Assembly: GCA_023055505.1 (NCBI GenBank)
Contig: JALIRH010000030.1
Coordinates: 5,018,001-5,082,000 of the forward strand
From: Callipepla californica brunnescens
Taxonomy: Eukaryota; Chordata; Aves; Galliformes; Odontophoridae
Direction: 5' to 3'
DNA: 64,000 bases
In this document: positions 49,801-62,103 of the stretch, one piece after another
Layout of the letters: every line of letters starts with the position of its first letter
Position numbering within the stretch: the stretch's first letter is position 1
Made by a program: the position numbers and the translations under genes
The notes under the pieces: generated by a model
What the model was told of the DNA's origin: nothing
Databases searched by the model: none
Seen by the model: only the letters and a program-made list of their open reading frames with translations

Positions 49801-52800
49801 CCATTGATCCCTATGGCCCCATTGATCCCTATATTCCATTTAATTCCTATGGCCCCATTGATTTTTGTGGCCCCATTGATCGCTGTGGCCCCTTTGATCC
49901 CTATGGCGCCATTGATTCCGATTGCCCCATTGTTCCCTATGGCCCCATTTATCCCTATGGCCCCACTGAGTTCTATGGCCCCATTGATTCCTATGGTCCC
50001 AATGATCCCCATGGCCCCTCTGAGTTCTATGGCCCCATAGATTCCTATGGTCACATTGATCCCTATGGCCGAATTGATTCCTATGGCCCCAGTGATTCCT
50101 ATGGCCCCTTTGATTCATATAGCCCCATCGATCCCTATGTCTACATTGAGTTCTATGGCCCCATTGATCCCTATGGCCCCATTGATCCCTATGGCCCCAT
50201 GTAGTAAAATGGCCACATTGATTCCTATGGCCGCATTGATTCCTATGGCCCTATTGATTCCAATGGCCCCATTGATCCCTATGGCCCCATTGAGTACTAT
50301 GGCCCCACTGATGACTATGGCCCCATTGATGACTATGGCCCCATTGATTCCTATGGTCACATTGATTCCTATGGCCCCATTGATTCCAATGGTCACATTG
50401 ATTCCTATGGTCCCATTGATCGTTGTGACCCCATAGATTCCTATGGTCATATTGATCCCTATGGCCGAATTGATTCCTATGGCCCCAGTGATTCCTATGG
50501 CCCCTTTGATTCATGTAGCCCCATCGATCCCTATGTTCACATTGAGTTCTATGGCCCCATTGATCCCTATGTCCCCTTGATTTTCTATGGCTCCATTGAT
50601 TCCTATGACCCCATTGATTCCTATGGTCCCATTGATCCCTATGGCCCCATTGAGTTCTATGGCCCCACTGATTCCTATGGCCCCATTGATCCCTATGGTT
50701 CCATTGATCCCCATGGCCCCATTGATCCCTATGGCCCAATTGATCCTTATGGCCCCATTGATCCCTAGGGCCAAATGATTCCTATGGCCCCACTGATTCC
50801 TATGGCCCCACTGATCCCTATGGCCCCACTGAATCCTATGGCCACATTGATTCCTATGGCACATTGATCCCTATGCCCACATTGATCCCTATGTTCCCAT
50901 TGATTCCTGTGGCCCCATTGATTCCTGCGGCCCCATTGATCCCTATGGCCCCACTGATTCCTATGGCCTCATTGATTCCCATGGTCCCATTGATCCCTAT
51001 GGCCCCATTGATCACTATGGCCCCATTGATTTTCTTTGGTTCCATTGATTCTTATAGCTCCTTGGAGTTCTATGGCCCCATTGATTCCTATGGCCCCATT
51101 GTTCCCTATGGCCCCACTGAGTTCTATGGCCCCATTGATTCCTAGGGCCCAACTATCCCTATTTCCACATTGAGTTCTATGGCCCCATTGATCCCTATGG
51201 CCCCATGTAGTTATATGGCCACATTGATTCCTATGGACCCATTGATTCCTATGGCCCCACTGATCCCTATGGCCCCATTGAGTTCTATGGCCCCACTGAT
51301 TCCTATGGTCCCATTGATTCCTGTGGCCCCATTGATCCCTATGGCCCCATTGATCCCCATGGTCCCATTGATTCCTGTGGCCCCATTGATTGCTATGGCC
51401 CCTTTAATTCCTATGGCCCCACTGATCCCTATGGCCCCATTGATTCCTATGGCCCCATTGATCCCTATGGCCCCATTGATCCCTATGGCTTCATTGATCC
51501 CTATTGCCCCAATGTGTTCTATGCCCACATGAATTCCTAGGGCCTTATTGATCCTTATGGCCCCATTGATCCCTATGGCCACATTGATTCCTATGGCCCC
51601 ATTGATCCCTATGGCACCATTGATTTTTGTGGCCCCATTGATCCCTATGGCCCCAGAGATTCCTATGGCCCCATTGATTCCCATGGTGCCATTGATCCCT
51701 ATGGCCCCATTGATCCCTATGCCCCATTGAGTCCTATGACCCCATTGATCCCTATGGCCCCATTGATCCCTATGGCCCCTTGCTTTTCTATGGCTCCATT
51801 GATTCCTATGGCCCCATTGAGTTCTATGGCCCACTGATTCCTATGGCCCCATTGATTCCTATGGCCCAAATGAGTTCTATGGCCACATTGATTCCTATGG
51901 CCCCATTGAGTTCTATGGCCCATTTGATCCCTATGGCCCCATTGATCTCTAAGGTCCCATTGAGTTCTATGGCTCCATTGATCCCTATTGCCCCATTGAT
52001 CCCTATGGTCCCATTGAGCTCTAAGGCCCCATTGAATTCTATGGCCCCTTTGATCCCTATGGCTCCATTGATTCCTATGGCCCTATTGATTCTTATGGCC
52101 CCATTGATCCCTATGGCCCCATTGAGTACTATGGCCCCATTGATGACTATGGCCCCATTGATGACTATGGCCCCATTGATTCCTTTGGCCCCATTGATTC
52201 CTATGGTCCCATTGATCTCTATGGCCACATTGCGTTCTATGGCCCCATTGATTCCTATGGCCCCATTGATCCCTATGGCCCCATTGATCACTATGGCCCC
52301 ATGTAGTTCTAAGGCCACATTGATTCCTATGGCCCCATTGATTCCTATGGTCCCATTGATCCCTATGGCCCCATTGAGTTCTATGGCCCCACTTATTCCT
52401 ATGGCCCCATTGATCCCTATGGTTCCATTGATCCCTATGGCCCCATTGATTCCTATGGACCCTTGATTTCTATGGCTCCATTGATTCCTATGGCCCCTTT
52501 GAGTTCTATGGCCCCATTGATTGCTATGGCCCCATTGATTCCTATGGCCCATTGAGTTCTATGGCCACATTGATTCCTAAGGCCCCATTGAGTTCTATGG
52601 CCTCATTGACTCCTATGGCCCCAATGATTCCTTTGGCCCCATTGATTCTTATGGTCCCATTGATCTCTATGGCCACATTGCGTTCTATGGCCCCATTGAT
52701 TCCTATGGCCCCATAGATTCCTATGGCCCCATTGATCCCTATATTCCATTTAATTCCTATGGCCCCATTGATTTTTGTGGCCCCATTGATCGCTGTGGCC

Positions 52801-55800
52801 CCATTGATCCCTATGGCGCCATTCATTCCTATTGCCCCATTGTTCCCTATGGCACAATTGATCCCTATGGCCCCACTGAGTTCTATGGCCCCATTGATTC
52901 CTATGGTCCCATTGATCCCTATGGCCCCTCTGAGTTCTATGGCCCCATTGATTCTTATGGTCACATTGATCCCTATGGCCCCATTGATTCCTATGGCCCC
53001 ATTAATTCTTATGGTCACATTGATCCCTATGGCCCCATTGATTCCTATGGCCCCATTGATTCCTATGGCCCCTTCGATTCCTATAGCCCCATCGATCCCT
53101 ATGCCCACATTGAGTTCTATGGCCCCATTGATCCCTATGGCGCCATTGATTCCTATGGCCACATTGATACCTATTTTCCCATTGATCCCTATGGCCACAT
53201 TGATCCCTATGGCCCAACTGAGTTCTATGGCCCCACTGATTCCTATGGCCCCATTGATTCCTATGGTCCCATTGATCCCTATTGCCCCATTGAGTTCTAT
53301 GGCCCCACTGATTCCTATAGCCCCATTAATTCCTATGGCCCCATTGATCCCTATGGTTCCATTGATCCCTATTTCCCCATTGATTCCTATGGCCCCATTT
53401 AGTTCTATGGCCACAATGATTCCTATGGCCCCATTAATTCCTATGGCCACACTGATCCCTATGGCCCCATTGAGTTCTATGACCCCACCGATTCCTATGG
53501 CCCCATTGATTCCTGTGGCCCCATTGATCCCTATGGCCCCATTGATCCCTATGGCCCCATTTATCCCTATGGCCCCATTTATCCCTATGCCCCGTTGATT
53601 CCTATGGTCCCATTGTGTTCTATGGCCCCACTGAGTTCTATGGCCCCATCGATTCCTATGGTCCCATTGATCGTTGTGGCCCCATAGATCCCTATGTCCC
53701 CATTGATCCCTATGGTCCCATTGATTCCTATGGCCCCTTTGATCCCTATGATCCCTTTGATTCCTATGGCCACATTGATTCTTGTGGCCACATTCATTCC
53801 TATGGCCCCAGTGAGTTCTATGGCCCCATTGATTCCTATGGCCTTATTGATTCCTATGGCCCCATTGATTCCTTTGGCCTCATTGAGTTCTACGGCCCCA
53901 TTGAATTTTATGTTCCCATTAATCCCTATGGCCCCATTGATTCCTGTGGCCCCATTGATCCCTATCGTCCCATTGTTTTCTATGGCCCCATTGAGTTCTA
54001 TGGACACATCGATCCCTATGGCCCCATTGATCCTTATGGCCCTATTGATTCCTATGGCCCCATTGATCCCCATGGCCCCATTGACTCCTATGGACTCATT
54101 GATCGCTGTGGCCCCATTGATCCCTGTGGCCCCATTGATTCCTACTGCCCCATTGTTCCCTATGGCCCCATTGATCCCTAAGGCCCCACTGAGTTCTATG
54201 GCCACATTGATTCCTATGGTCACATAGATCGCTATGGCCCCATTGATTCCTAAGGCCCCATTGATTCCTATGGTCCCATTGATCCCTATGGACACTTGGA
54301 GTTCTATGGCCCCATCGATCCCTATGGCCCTATCGATCCCTAGGGCCCCATTGATCCCTATGGCCCCATTGATTCCTATGGCCCCATTGAGTTCTATGGC
54401 CCCACTGATTCCTATGGTCCCATTGAATCCTGTGGCCCCATTGATCCCTATGGCCCCATTGATCCCTATGGCCCCATTGATTCCAATGGCCCGTTGAGTT
54501 CCTATGGTCCCATTGTGTTTTATGGCCCCATTGAGTTCTATGGCCCCATCGATTCCTATGGTCCCATTGATCGTTGTGGCCCCATAGATCCCTATGTCCC
54601 CATTGATCCCTATGGCCCCATTGATCCCTATGGCCCCATTGATTCCTATGGCCTCATTGAGTTCTACGGCCCCATTGAATTTTATGTTCCCATTAATCCC
54701 TATGGCCCCATTGATTCCTGTGACCCCATTGATCCCTATCGTCCCATTGTGTTCTATGGCCCCATTGAGTTCTATGGCCCCATCGATCCCTATGGCCCCA
54801 TCGATCCCTATGGCCCCATCGATCCCTATGGCCCCATGGATCCTTACGGCCCCATGGATCCTTATGGCCCCACTGATCCCTATGGCCCCACTGATCCCTA
54901 TGGCCCCACTGATTCCTATGGTTCCACTGATTCCTATGGCCCCATTGATCCCTATGGCCCTATTGATCCCTATGGCCCTATTGATTCCTGTGGCCCCATT
55001 GATACCTATGGCCCCATTGATACCTATGGCCCCACTGATTCCTATGGCCCCACTGATTCCTATGGTCCCATTGATCCCTAAGGCCCCATTGATTCCTATG
55101 GCCACATTGATCCCTATGGCCACATTGATCCCTATGGCCCCACTGATTCCTATGGCCACATTGATTCCTATGTTCCCATTGATCGTTGTGTCCCCATTGA
55201 TCCTTATGGCCACATTGATCCTTATGGCCCCATTGATTCCTATGACCCCATTGATTCCTATGGCCCCATTGATCCCTAAGGCCCTACTGATCCCTATAGT
55301 CCTTTTAATTCCTTTGGCCCCATTGATTTTTGTGGCCCCATTGATCGCTGTGGCCCCATTGATCCCTATGGCCCCATTGATTCCTATTGCCCCATTGTTC
55401 CCTATGGCCCCATTGATTCCTATGGCTTCATTGATCCCTATTGCCCCATTGAGTTCTATGGCCGCATGAATTCCTTTGGCCTCATTGATCCCTATGGCCC
55501 CATTGACCCCTATGGCCCCATTGACCCCTATGGCCCCATTGACCCCTATGGCCCCATTGATTCTTATGGCCCCATTGATTCCTGTGGCCCCATTGATTCC
55601 TGTGGCCCCATTGATCCCTATGGCCCCACTGATTCCTATGGCCCCACTGATCCCTATGGTTCCACTGATCCCTATGGCCCCACTGATTCCTATGGTCCCA
55701 TTGATCCCTATGGCCCCATTGATCCCTATGGCCCCATTGATCCCTATGGCCCCATTGATTTTCTATGGCTCCATTTATTCCTATGGGCCCATTGAGTTCT

Positions 55801-56553
55801 ATGGTTCCATTGATTCCTATGGCCCCATTGATTTTTATGGCCCCTTTGAGTTCTATGGCCACATTGATTCCTATGGCCCCATTGATTCCTATGGCCCCAT
55901 TGATTCCTATGGCCCCATTGATCCCTATGGCCCCATTGATCCCTATGGCCCCATTGTGTTCTATTGCCCCATTGATTCCTATGGTCACATTGATTCCTAT
56001 GGCCCTATTGATTCCTTTGGCCCCATTGATTCCTATGTTCCCATTGATTCCTATGTCCCCATTGATCCCTATGTTCCCATTGAGTTCTATGGCCCCATTG
56101 ATTCCTATGGCCCCATTCATTCCTATGGTCCCATTGATTCCTGTGGTCACATTGATCCCTATGGTCCCATTGATTCCTATGGCCCCATTGATTCCTATGG
56201 CCCCATTGATTCCTATGGCCCCATTGATCCCTATGGCTCCATTGATCCCTATGGCCCCATTGATTCCTATGGCCCCATTGATCCCTATGGCCCCACTGAG
56301 TTCTATGGCCCCACTGATTCCTCTGGCCCCATTGATTCCTATGTTCCCATTGATCCCTATGGCCTCTTTGAGTTCTATGTCCTTATTGAGTTCTATGGCT
56401 CCATTGATTCCTATGGCCTTATTGATTCCTATATTCCCTTTGATCGCTGTGGCCCCATTGATCCCTATCGCCTCACTGATTCCTATTGCCCCATTGAGTT
56501 CTATGGCCCTATTTATCCCTGTGGCCCCATTGATCCCTGTGGCAACATTGATC
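40841..56553. repeat. 18-bp satellite array, about 870 units
   Basis: The whole 15.7 kb consists of head-to-tail copies of GGCCCCATTGATTCCTAT, with common variants GATCCCTAT and GAGTTCTAT in the second half of the unit. Occasional 16-17-bp units shift the phase. CpG is rare. The plus strand is open in two frames (hexapeptides MAPLIP and YGPIDS) and the minus strand in two (GAIGIN and GHRNQW). The third frame on each strand carries TGA or TAG in every standard unit. Larger segments are repeated at about 0.67, 6.45 and 7.7 kb. No transposon or unique sequence interrupts it. I do not recognise the unit as a named avian satellite. Confidence 0.97.
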
Positions 56554-56643
56554 CATAGATTCATAGATTCAGGAGGTTGGAATGGACCTACAAGATCATC
56601 TAGTCCAACCATCCTCTCACCACCATCCCTACCCACCAAGCTA

Positions 56644-59348
56644 CTAAATCAAATCCCTCAGCACCTCATCTGAACGCTTCTTGAACAGCACTAGGGATGT
56701 TGCCTCAACCCCCTCCCTAGGCAGGCCATTCCAGTGCCGGACCACTCTCTCAGAGAAAAAATTTTTCCTCAAGTCTAATCTAAATCTTCCCCGGCACAAC
56801 TTGTGGCCATTCCCTCTCGTCCTGTCATTACTTACCTGGGAGAAGAGGCCGACCCCCTCCTTACCACAGCCTCCCTTCAGGAAGTGGTAGAGTGCAATGA
56901 GGTCTCCTCTGAGCCTCCTTTTCCCCAAACTAAACAATCCCAGCTCCCTCAGCCGATCCTCGTAAGACCTGTGCTCCAGACCCCTCACCAGTTTTGTTGC
57001 CCTTCTCTGAACACGCTCCAGGGCCTCAATGTCTTTCTTGTAGCGAGGGGCCCAAAACTGAACGCAGTACTCGAGGTGTGGCTGCACCAGAGCTGAGTAC
57101 AGGGGGATGATCACCTCCCTGCTCCTGCTGGTCACACTCTTCCTAATACAGGCCAGGATGCCATTGGCCTTCTTGGCCACCTGGGCACACTGCTGGCTCA
57201 TGTCGAGCCGAGCATCAACCAACACCCCCAGGTCCTTTTCCTCTATACACTCCTCAAGCCATTCTGCCCCAAGCCTATAGCATTGCATGGGGTTATTGTG
57301 GCCAAAGTGCAGGACCCGGCACTTGGCCTTCTTGAACCTCATCCCACTGACCTCAGCCCAACTGTCTAGCCTATCCTGGTCCCGCTGAAGGGCCTCCCTA
57401 CCCCCAGGCAGATCGACACATCCTCCCAACTTGGTGTCATCCGCAAACTTACTGAGGGTACACTCAATCCCCTCATCCAGGTCATCAATAAAGATATTAA
57501 ACAGTATGGGCCCCAGTACCGACCCTTGGGGGACACCACTCGTGACAGGACACCATCTGGACTTGACTCCATTAACCACTACCCGCTGGGCACGGCCCTC
57601 TAGCCAATTCTCAACCCAGAGAAGAGTGAACCTGTCCACACCATGGGCTGCCAGTTTCTGCAGGAGAATACTGTGGGAGACCCTGCCAAAGGCTTTGCTG
57701 AAGTCCAGGTAGACTACATCAACAGCCTTTCCCTCATCTACCAGTCTGGTCACCCGGTCGTAGAAGGAGATGAGGTTGGACAAGCACGACCTGCCCTTTG
57801 TGAACCCGTGCTGGCTGGGTCTGATCCCCTGATTGCCATGCACGTGCCGTGTGATCTCCCTCAAGATCAATTGCTCCATAACTTTCCCTGATACCGAGGT
57901 CAGGCTGACAGGCCTGTAGTTCCCCGGATCTTCCTTACGGCCTTTCTTGTAGATGGGAGTCACATCGGCAAGCCTCCAATCTTGCGGGACCTCTCCAGAT
58001 GACCAGGAATGCTGATAGATGGCAGAAAGCGGCTTGGCAATCACCTCTGCCAGCTCCTTCAGCACCCTTGGGTGGATCCCAATAACTGCCCCATGGACTT
58101 GTGGCAGTTCAGATGGAGGAGCAGGTCTCTGACTGTCTCTGCTGGGATCACAGGGGGTGTATGATGTGCTTCGTCCCAGACTTCCAGGTCAGGGCGAGGA
58201 GTATCCTGAGGATAACTGGTCTGTCTATTAAAGACAGACGTGATGAAGGCATTGAGGACCTCAGCCTTTTCCTTATCCTCTGTGGTTACATTCCCTGCCG
58301 CATCAAGTAAAGGAGGGAAGTTCTCCTTAGTTCTTCTTTTACTATTAATATATTTATAAAAGGATTTTTTGTTCTCCTTTACTGCAGTAGCCAGTCTAAG
58401 TTCAAGCTGGGCTTTTGCATTTCTAACTTCCTGCCTGCAAATCTTGGCAAGTTCCCTGTAGTCTCCCCAAGTAGCCTGTCCCATCTTCCAGAGGACATAG
58501 ACTCTCTTTTTCTCCCGGAGTCTCAACAAAAGATCTCGGTTCATCCACACTGGTCTTTTTCCCCTCCGGCTTGACTTACGGGACTCAGGGACAGCCTGCT
58601 CCTGTGCCTTTAAGATTTCCGTCTTGAGGAGGGCCCAGGCTTCCTGGACCCCTTTACCCCACAGGAGCGAGTCCCAAGGGACCCTTGCAACAAGCGTCCG
58701 GAACAGGTCAAAGTCTGCCCTTTGGAAGTCCAAGGCAGCAGTTTTGCTAGTCACCCTCTTGACGTCACCAAGAATAGCAAACTCTACCATTTCATGGTCA
58801 CTCTGGCCAAGACGATCCCCAACCTTCACATCTCCTACTAGTCCTTCACTGTTAGTGAAGAGCAGGTCTAGCAGGGCACTTCCCCTGGTAGGTTCCTGCA
58901 CCAGCTGTGTCAGGAAGCTATCTTCCACACACTCCAGAAATCTCATGGACTGCTTCCTCTGCGCGGTATTATATTTCCAGCATATATCAGGGAAGTTGAA
59001 GTCCCCCATGAGAACTAGTGCTGGCCATCGTGCAACATCTACTAGTTGCTTGTAGAACACCTCATCTATCTCTTCATCTTGGCTAGGCGGTCTATAACAG
59101 AGCCCCACCACGATGTCACTCCTACAGACCATCCCCCTGATCCTTACCCACAGACACTCCACTTGGTTGTTTCCAACCTCAAGCTCTTCAACATCAAGAC
59201 ACTCTGATATAGAGAGCTATGCCACCACCCTTTCTTCCCCGCCTATCCCTTCTGAAGAGCTTGTAGCCATCCATCCCAGTACTCCAGTCATGGGAGAGGT
59301 CCCACTGGGCTCTTGACTGGGGAGCCCTGTTATATCCCCTACCCCCAT
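56644..59348 (-). pseudogene. CR1 copy 2 ORF2, inactivated
   Basis: ORF2 should start at the ATG at 59,348. Relative to copy 1 it lacks 148 bases (copy 1 positions 17,663-17,810) and two more bases near 59,205, which removes the start of the endonuclease, including the TNARS strand and the ITETWW motif. A two-base insertion near 58,085 splits the remainder into 59,162-58,059 and 58,065-56,644. The second part still holds [10 protein letters not shown] and FADDTKLGG. The element cannot make a working ORF2 protein. Confidence 0.88.
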
Positions 59349-59353
59349 CACAG

Positions 59354-60439
59354 CTAGTTTAAAGCTCTCTCAATTAGTCCAGCTAGCTCCTGGGCTAGAA
59401 TTCGTTTCCCCCTTTGGGACAGGTGTATTCCATCAGCGGATAACAGGCCAGGAGCTGAGTAAACTGCCCCATGGTCAAAAAACCCAAAGTGTCTGTCTCT
59501 ACACCAGCCTCTCAGCCAATTATTCATCACCTGTGTTCTCCTAGCCCACTCCGTGTCCTTCACTGCCCCAGAAGGTATGGAAGCAAATACCACTTGTGCT
59601 CCCACACCTTGAACTAATCGTCCTAGACCCCTGAAATCTCTTTTCATAGTTCTTAGGCTTCTTTGAGTTATTTCACTGCTATCTGCTTGAACTATGAGCA
59701 ACGGATAGTAGTCATTGGGGTGAATCAGATCTGGGAGTCTTCTAGTTATGTCTCTAACCCGGGCCCCAGGGAGACAGCACACTTCCCTACGGCACGGGTC
59801 TGGTCTGCAAATGGGGCCCTCAGTACCCCTGAGAAGGGAGCCACCCACCACGATCACCTTTCTTTCCTTCTTGGCAGCGGCAGTCTCAATGCATGGAGTC
59901 GACTGCCTTGCCATTGGTGACTTCTTGGGAGAATCTTCCCGCTCCTCCCCCCTTATTTCTCCTTCAACATCCAACACTGCAAACCTATTGTTTAGAGGGA
60001 CTTGAGGAGACGATGTAGGCAGAGGGGGAGATCGCCTACAGTACCGAGCTGGGACTCTCTGCCAGCCCTCCCCATCCCTCAGATACCCCCCCTCAACCTG
60101 ACGGGGGCAGGTCAGGGAGTCCACCACCAAATTCGGGGGATCTCCCGGGTGCCTTTCTCTCTGGCACTTGAAGGAGCTACTCCACCAGTCAATCTCCCTC
60201 TCGCAGTCCCTGATGGCCCTCAGTCTCTCAACCTCCTCTTTCAGTTCTATCACCATGCTAAGCAGATCTTCAACCTGTTCACACCGCATGCAGGAGATCT
60301 GCTTGCCATCTTCCTCCAGCAGCAGCAGGCTCTGGCACTCACTGCAACCAGAGACCTGTGTAGCCACATTTCTAGGCAGACCTTCTGTCTGGGTCGCCAC
60401 CATCTTTTTACGGCAAGCCCTCTGTCTGGTAGAGACCAT
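59354..60439 (-). CDS. CR1 ORF1 protein, complete
   Basis: The ATG at 60,439 (MVSTRQRACRKK) gives 361 residues, ending six bases before ORF2. The N-terminal third has a cysteine cluster (CSECQSLL, then CMRCEQVEDLL) that could bind zinc, followed by a coiled coil (IELKEEVERLRAI). The C-terminal half is an SGNH/esterase-like domain: VIVVGGSLLRG, IHPNDYYPLLIVQADSS and LSADGIHLSQRG, the order described for CR1 ORF1 proteins. Such proteins accompany the element RNA, and the esterase substrate is unknown. The open frame extends upstream to 60,580, but the T-rich upstream part looks like UTR. Confidence 0.85.
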   Translation of the reverse strand: MVSTRQRACRKKMVATQTEGLPRNVATQVSGCSECQSLLLLEEDGKQISCMRCEQVEDLLSMVIELKEEVERLRAIRDCEREIDWWSSSFKCQRERHPGDPPNLVVDSLTCPRQVEGGYLRDGEGWQRVPARYCRRSPPLPTSSPQVPLNNRFAVLDVEGEIRGEEREDSPKKSPMARQSTPCIETAAAKKERKVIVVGGSLLRGTEGPICRPDPCRREVCCLPGARVRDITRRLPDLIHPNDYYPLLIVQADSSEITQRSLRTMKRDFRGLGRLVQGVGAQVVFASIPSGAVKDTEWARRTQVMNNWLRGWCRDRHFGFFDHGAVYSAPGLLSADGIHLSQRGKRILAQELAGLIERALN

Positions 60440-60733
60440 GGTACAGAAATAAGAATAATAAATAAAAAGAATAAATAAATATATGTATGATGATAATAAG
60501 ATAAATAAAAAATGAAATAAACAAAAAGTAGAACACAACTCTGAGAGCACAGACACCAGTAGTAAATAGGATGAATTCACAAGAAAGGAGGAATAGAAAT
60601 CCTACACCCAGCTACACAAGCTCCCACACTCCCACACTTAGCACCTAGCTCAGTATAATAGAGAGGGGTGATACTCACAGGTAGATAGCTCCTCCTTGTG
60701 CCTGGTCTCCCTGAGGCCTTTTCGGAGCTGAAG
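60440..60733 (-). promoter_or_regulatory. CR1 copy 2 5' UTR
   Basis: The region between the ORF1 ATG and the 5' edge includes a T-rich stretch on the element strand (60,450-60,530). It should hold the internal promoter of the element; no specific motif is recognised. Confidence 0.45.
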
Positions 60734-62103
60734 GATGATGATTCATTTTTCAACTGCATCCAATTAATTCCTATCCTATGGCACTGCTCATGTGTTTCCC
60801 CTCTCCTTTCAGATTTTCCCAAGAAGCGTTCTCACTATTGTCTATTTTGATCTCATATCATTGTGTTCTCAGAAATGCTGATTTTGCTTTCCTAGATAAA
60901 GCAAACAAACAAACAAACACAGTGAGGTCAGTTTTCCACTTTTACTCACTGAAATTTATTAAAAATTAACTGATGATTTCACCCCCCCATATTTTGTCGC
61001 ACACCATGTCTAGCTGCATTAGGGGATGGAAAAATCACTTTCTTTCCTCTCTCCTGTACCTTCTTTCCCTGTGCTTTGGGGAAGGTAAACCTTCTGCAGT
61101 GGATATGAGTACCTCCAGAGCTATGACTGCAGTGTGCAGTCAGAAGGAACAGGAGCATTTCAAATGCCAAAATAGGTTTTTTTCCTTGTGGTGGTGGGAT
61201 GGTGGTTTAAACGGTTTACCAGGCTGGTTTGCCCCTGTTCTGTGACGACTGGTGCGGGGGACCCACGGACCCACTCCCCAGGAAAGGGGAAGGAGGAGAG
61301 GGAAAAGCAAGAAGGGAAATGATGGATTTAAAAACAGAACAGCAGCAACGACCTGAGGAGGAGAGGTAATTTACAAAATAAGTTATCAGGAAGCAAAATA
61401 ATACAATATAATTGGAATGGAGGCTCATGAATCAGGTCAAATGAGCAAGAGAAAGAATGTCCGATAAACCGAAGGCCTTACGCTAACGCTGAAGGCGGAC
61501 GGCTGCAACAAACACCCACTGCTACAGCAGCTGTGTGTACTGCCAAGGCTCAGAAGGGCACACGTTGTCCTTGTGTCGATAGGGCCTCCTTGTAACCCTG
61601 TAGGGAGGCCAGAAGGTGTAGTATCATTGTCCCTCACCGAACACTACACACCCACATCCCACTGACCGTGAGAGAGCCTTGGGCAGTCTACAGCACCACA
61701 CCTCCAGAGGCTGCAGCTATGGCTTAACCTTTCTGTTCCAAGAGACAAACCAAGGGCTTTCCTTAACATTACAATCACCTGTTGCAATGGGATTGCCAGT
61801 AAATGAGCACCTGAGTGACCGGAGTGGAGGAGCCCAGATCCACCCATTCTCTCTCTCTCTCCCTATCAGTGCTGCTTCCAGGAGTTCCTATATGCTCAGA
61901 GCCTGCACAGGTTAACCCCCTCCCCTCCCTTGCTCTCTTACTACCAGCTCACCAGAGTTTGAATGAGAGGTGGCGGCATTCCTTAACTCAAGCGGTTGCT
62001 GGGAGGGGTGAGTTAATTCCCCTTTCCTCTAGTATCTTGTTATATAGCACCTGTATCTCAAATAAGGGCTCAGTCACTGCCTTTATTTCCTCTACACTGC
62101 TCA

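Larger units (their letters stand above)
56554..60733 (-). mobile_element. CR1 LINE, copy 2, long, with complete ORF1
   Basis: The 3' end, with short octamer repeats (CATAGATTCATAGATT), sits against the last satellite unit. The 5' end (GAGCTG near 60,725) sits against the duplicated segment that starts GATGATGATT. It carries about 290 bases of 5' UTR, ORF1 and ORF2. It is close to copy 1 in sequence but longer at the 5' end. No target duplication is evident. Confidence 0.9.

Noticed and set aside
53585..55213. Minus-strand 542-codon frame of GAIGIN repeats, and similar long plus-strand MAPLIP/YGPIDS frames
   Set aside because: The frames arise because the 18-bp unit lacks stops in four frames. 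They overlap on both strands, switch phase at 17-bp units, and show no conserved start or end.
40841..56553. CRISPR-like repeat array
   Set aside because: Units are contiguous 18-mers with no unique spacers, in a vertebrate genomic setting.
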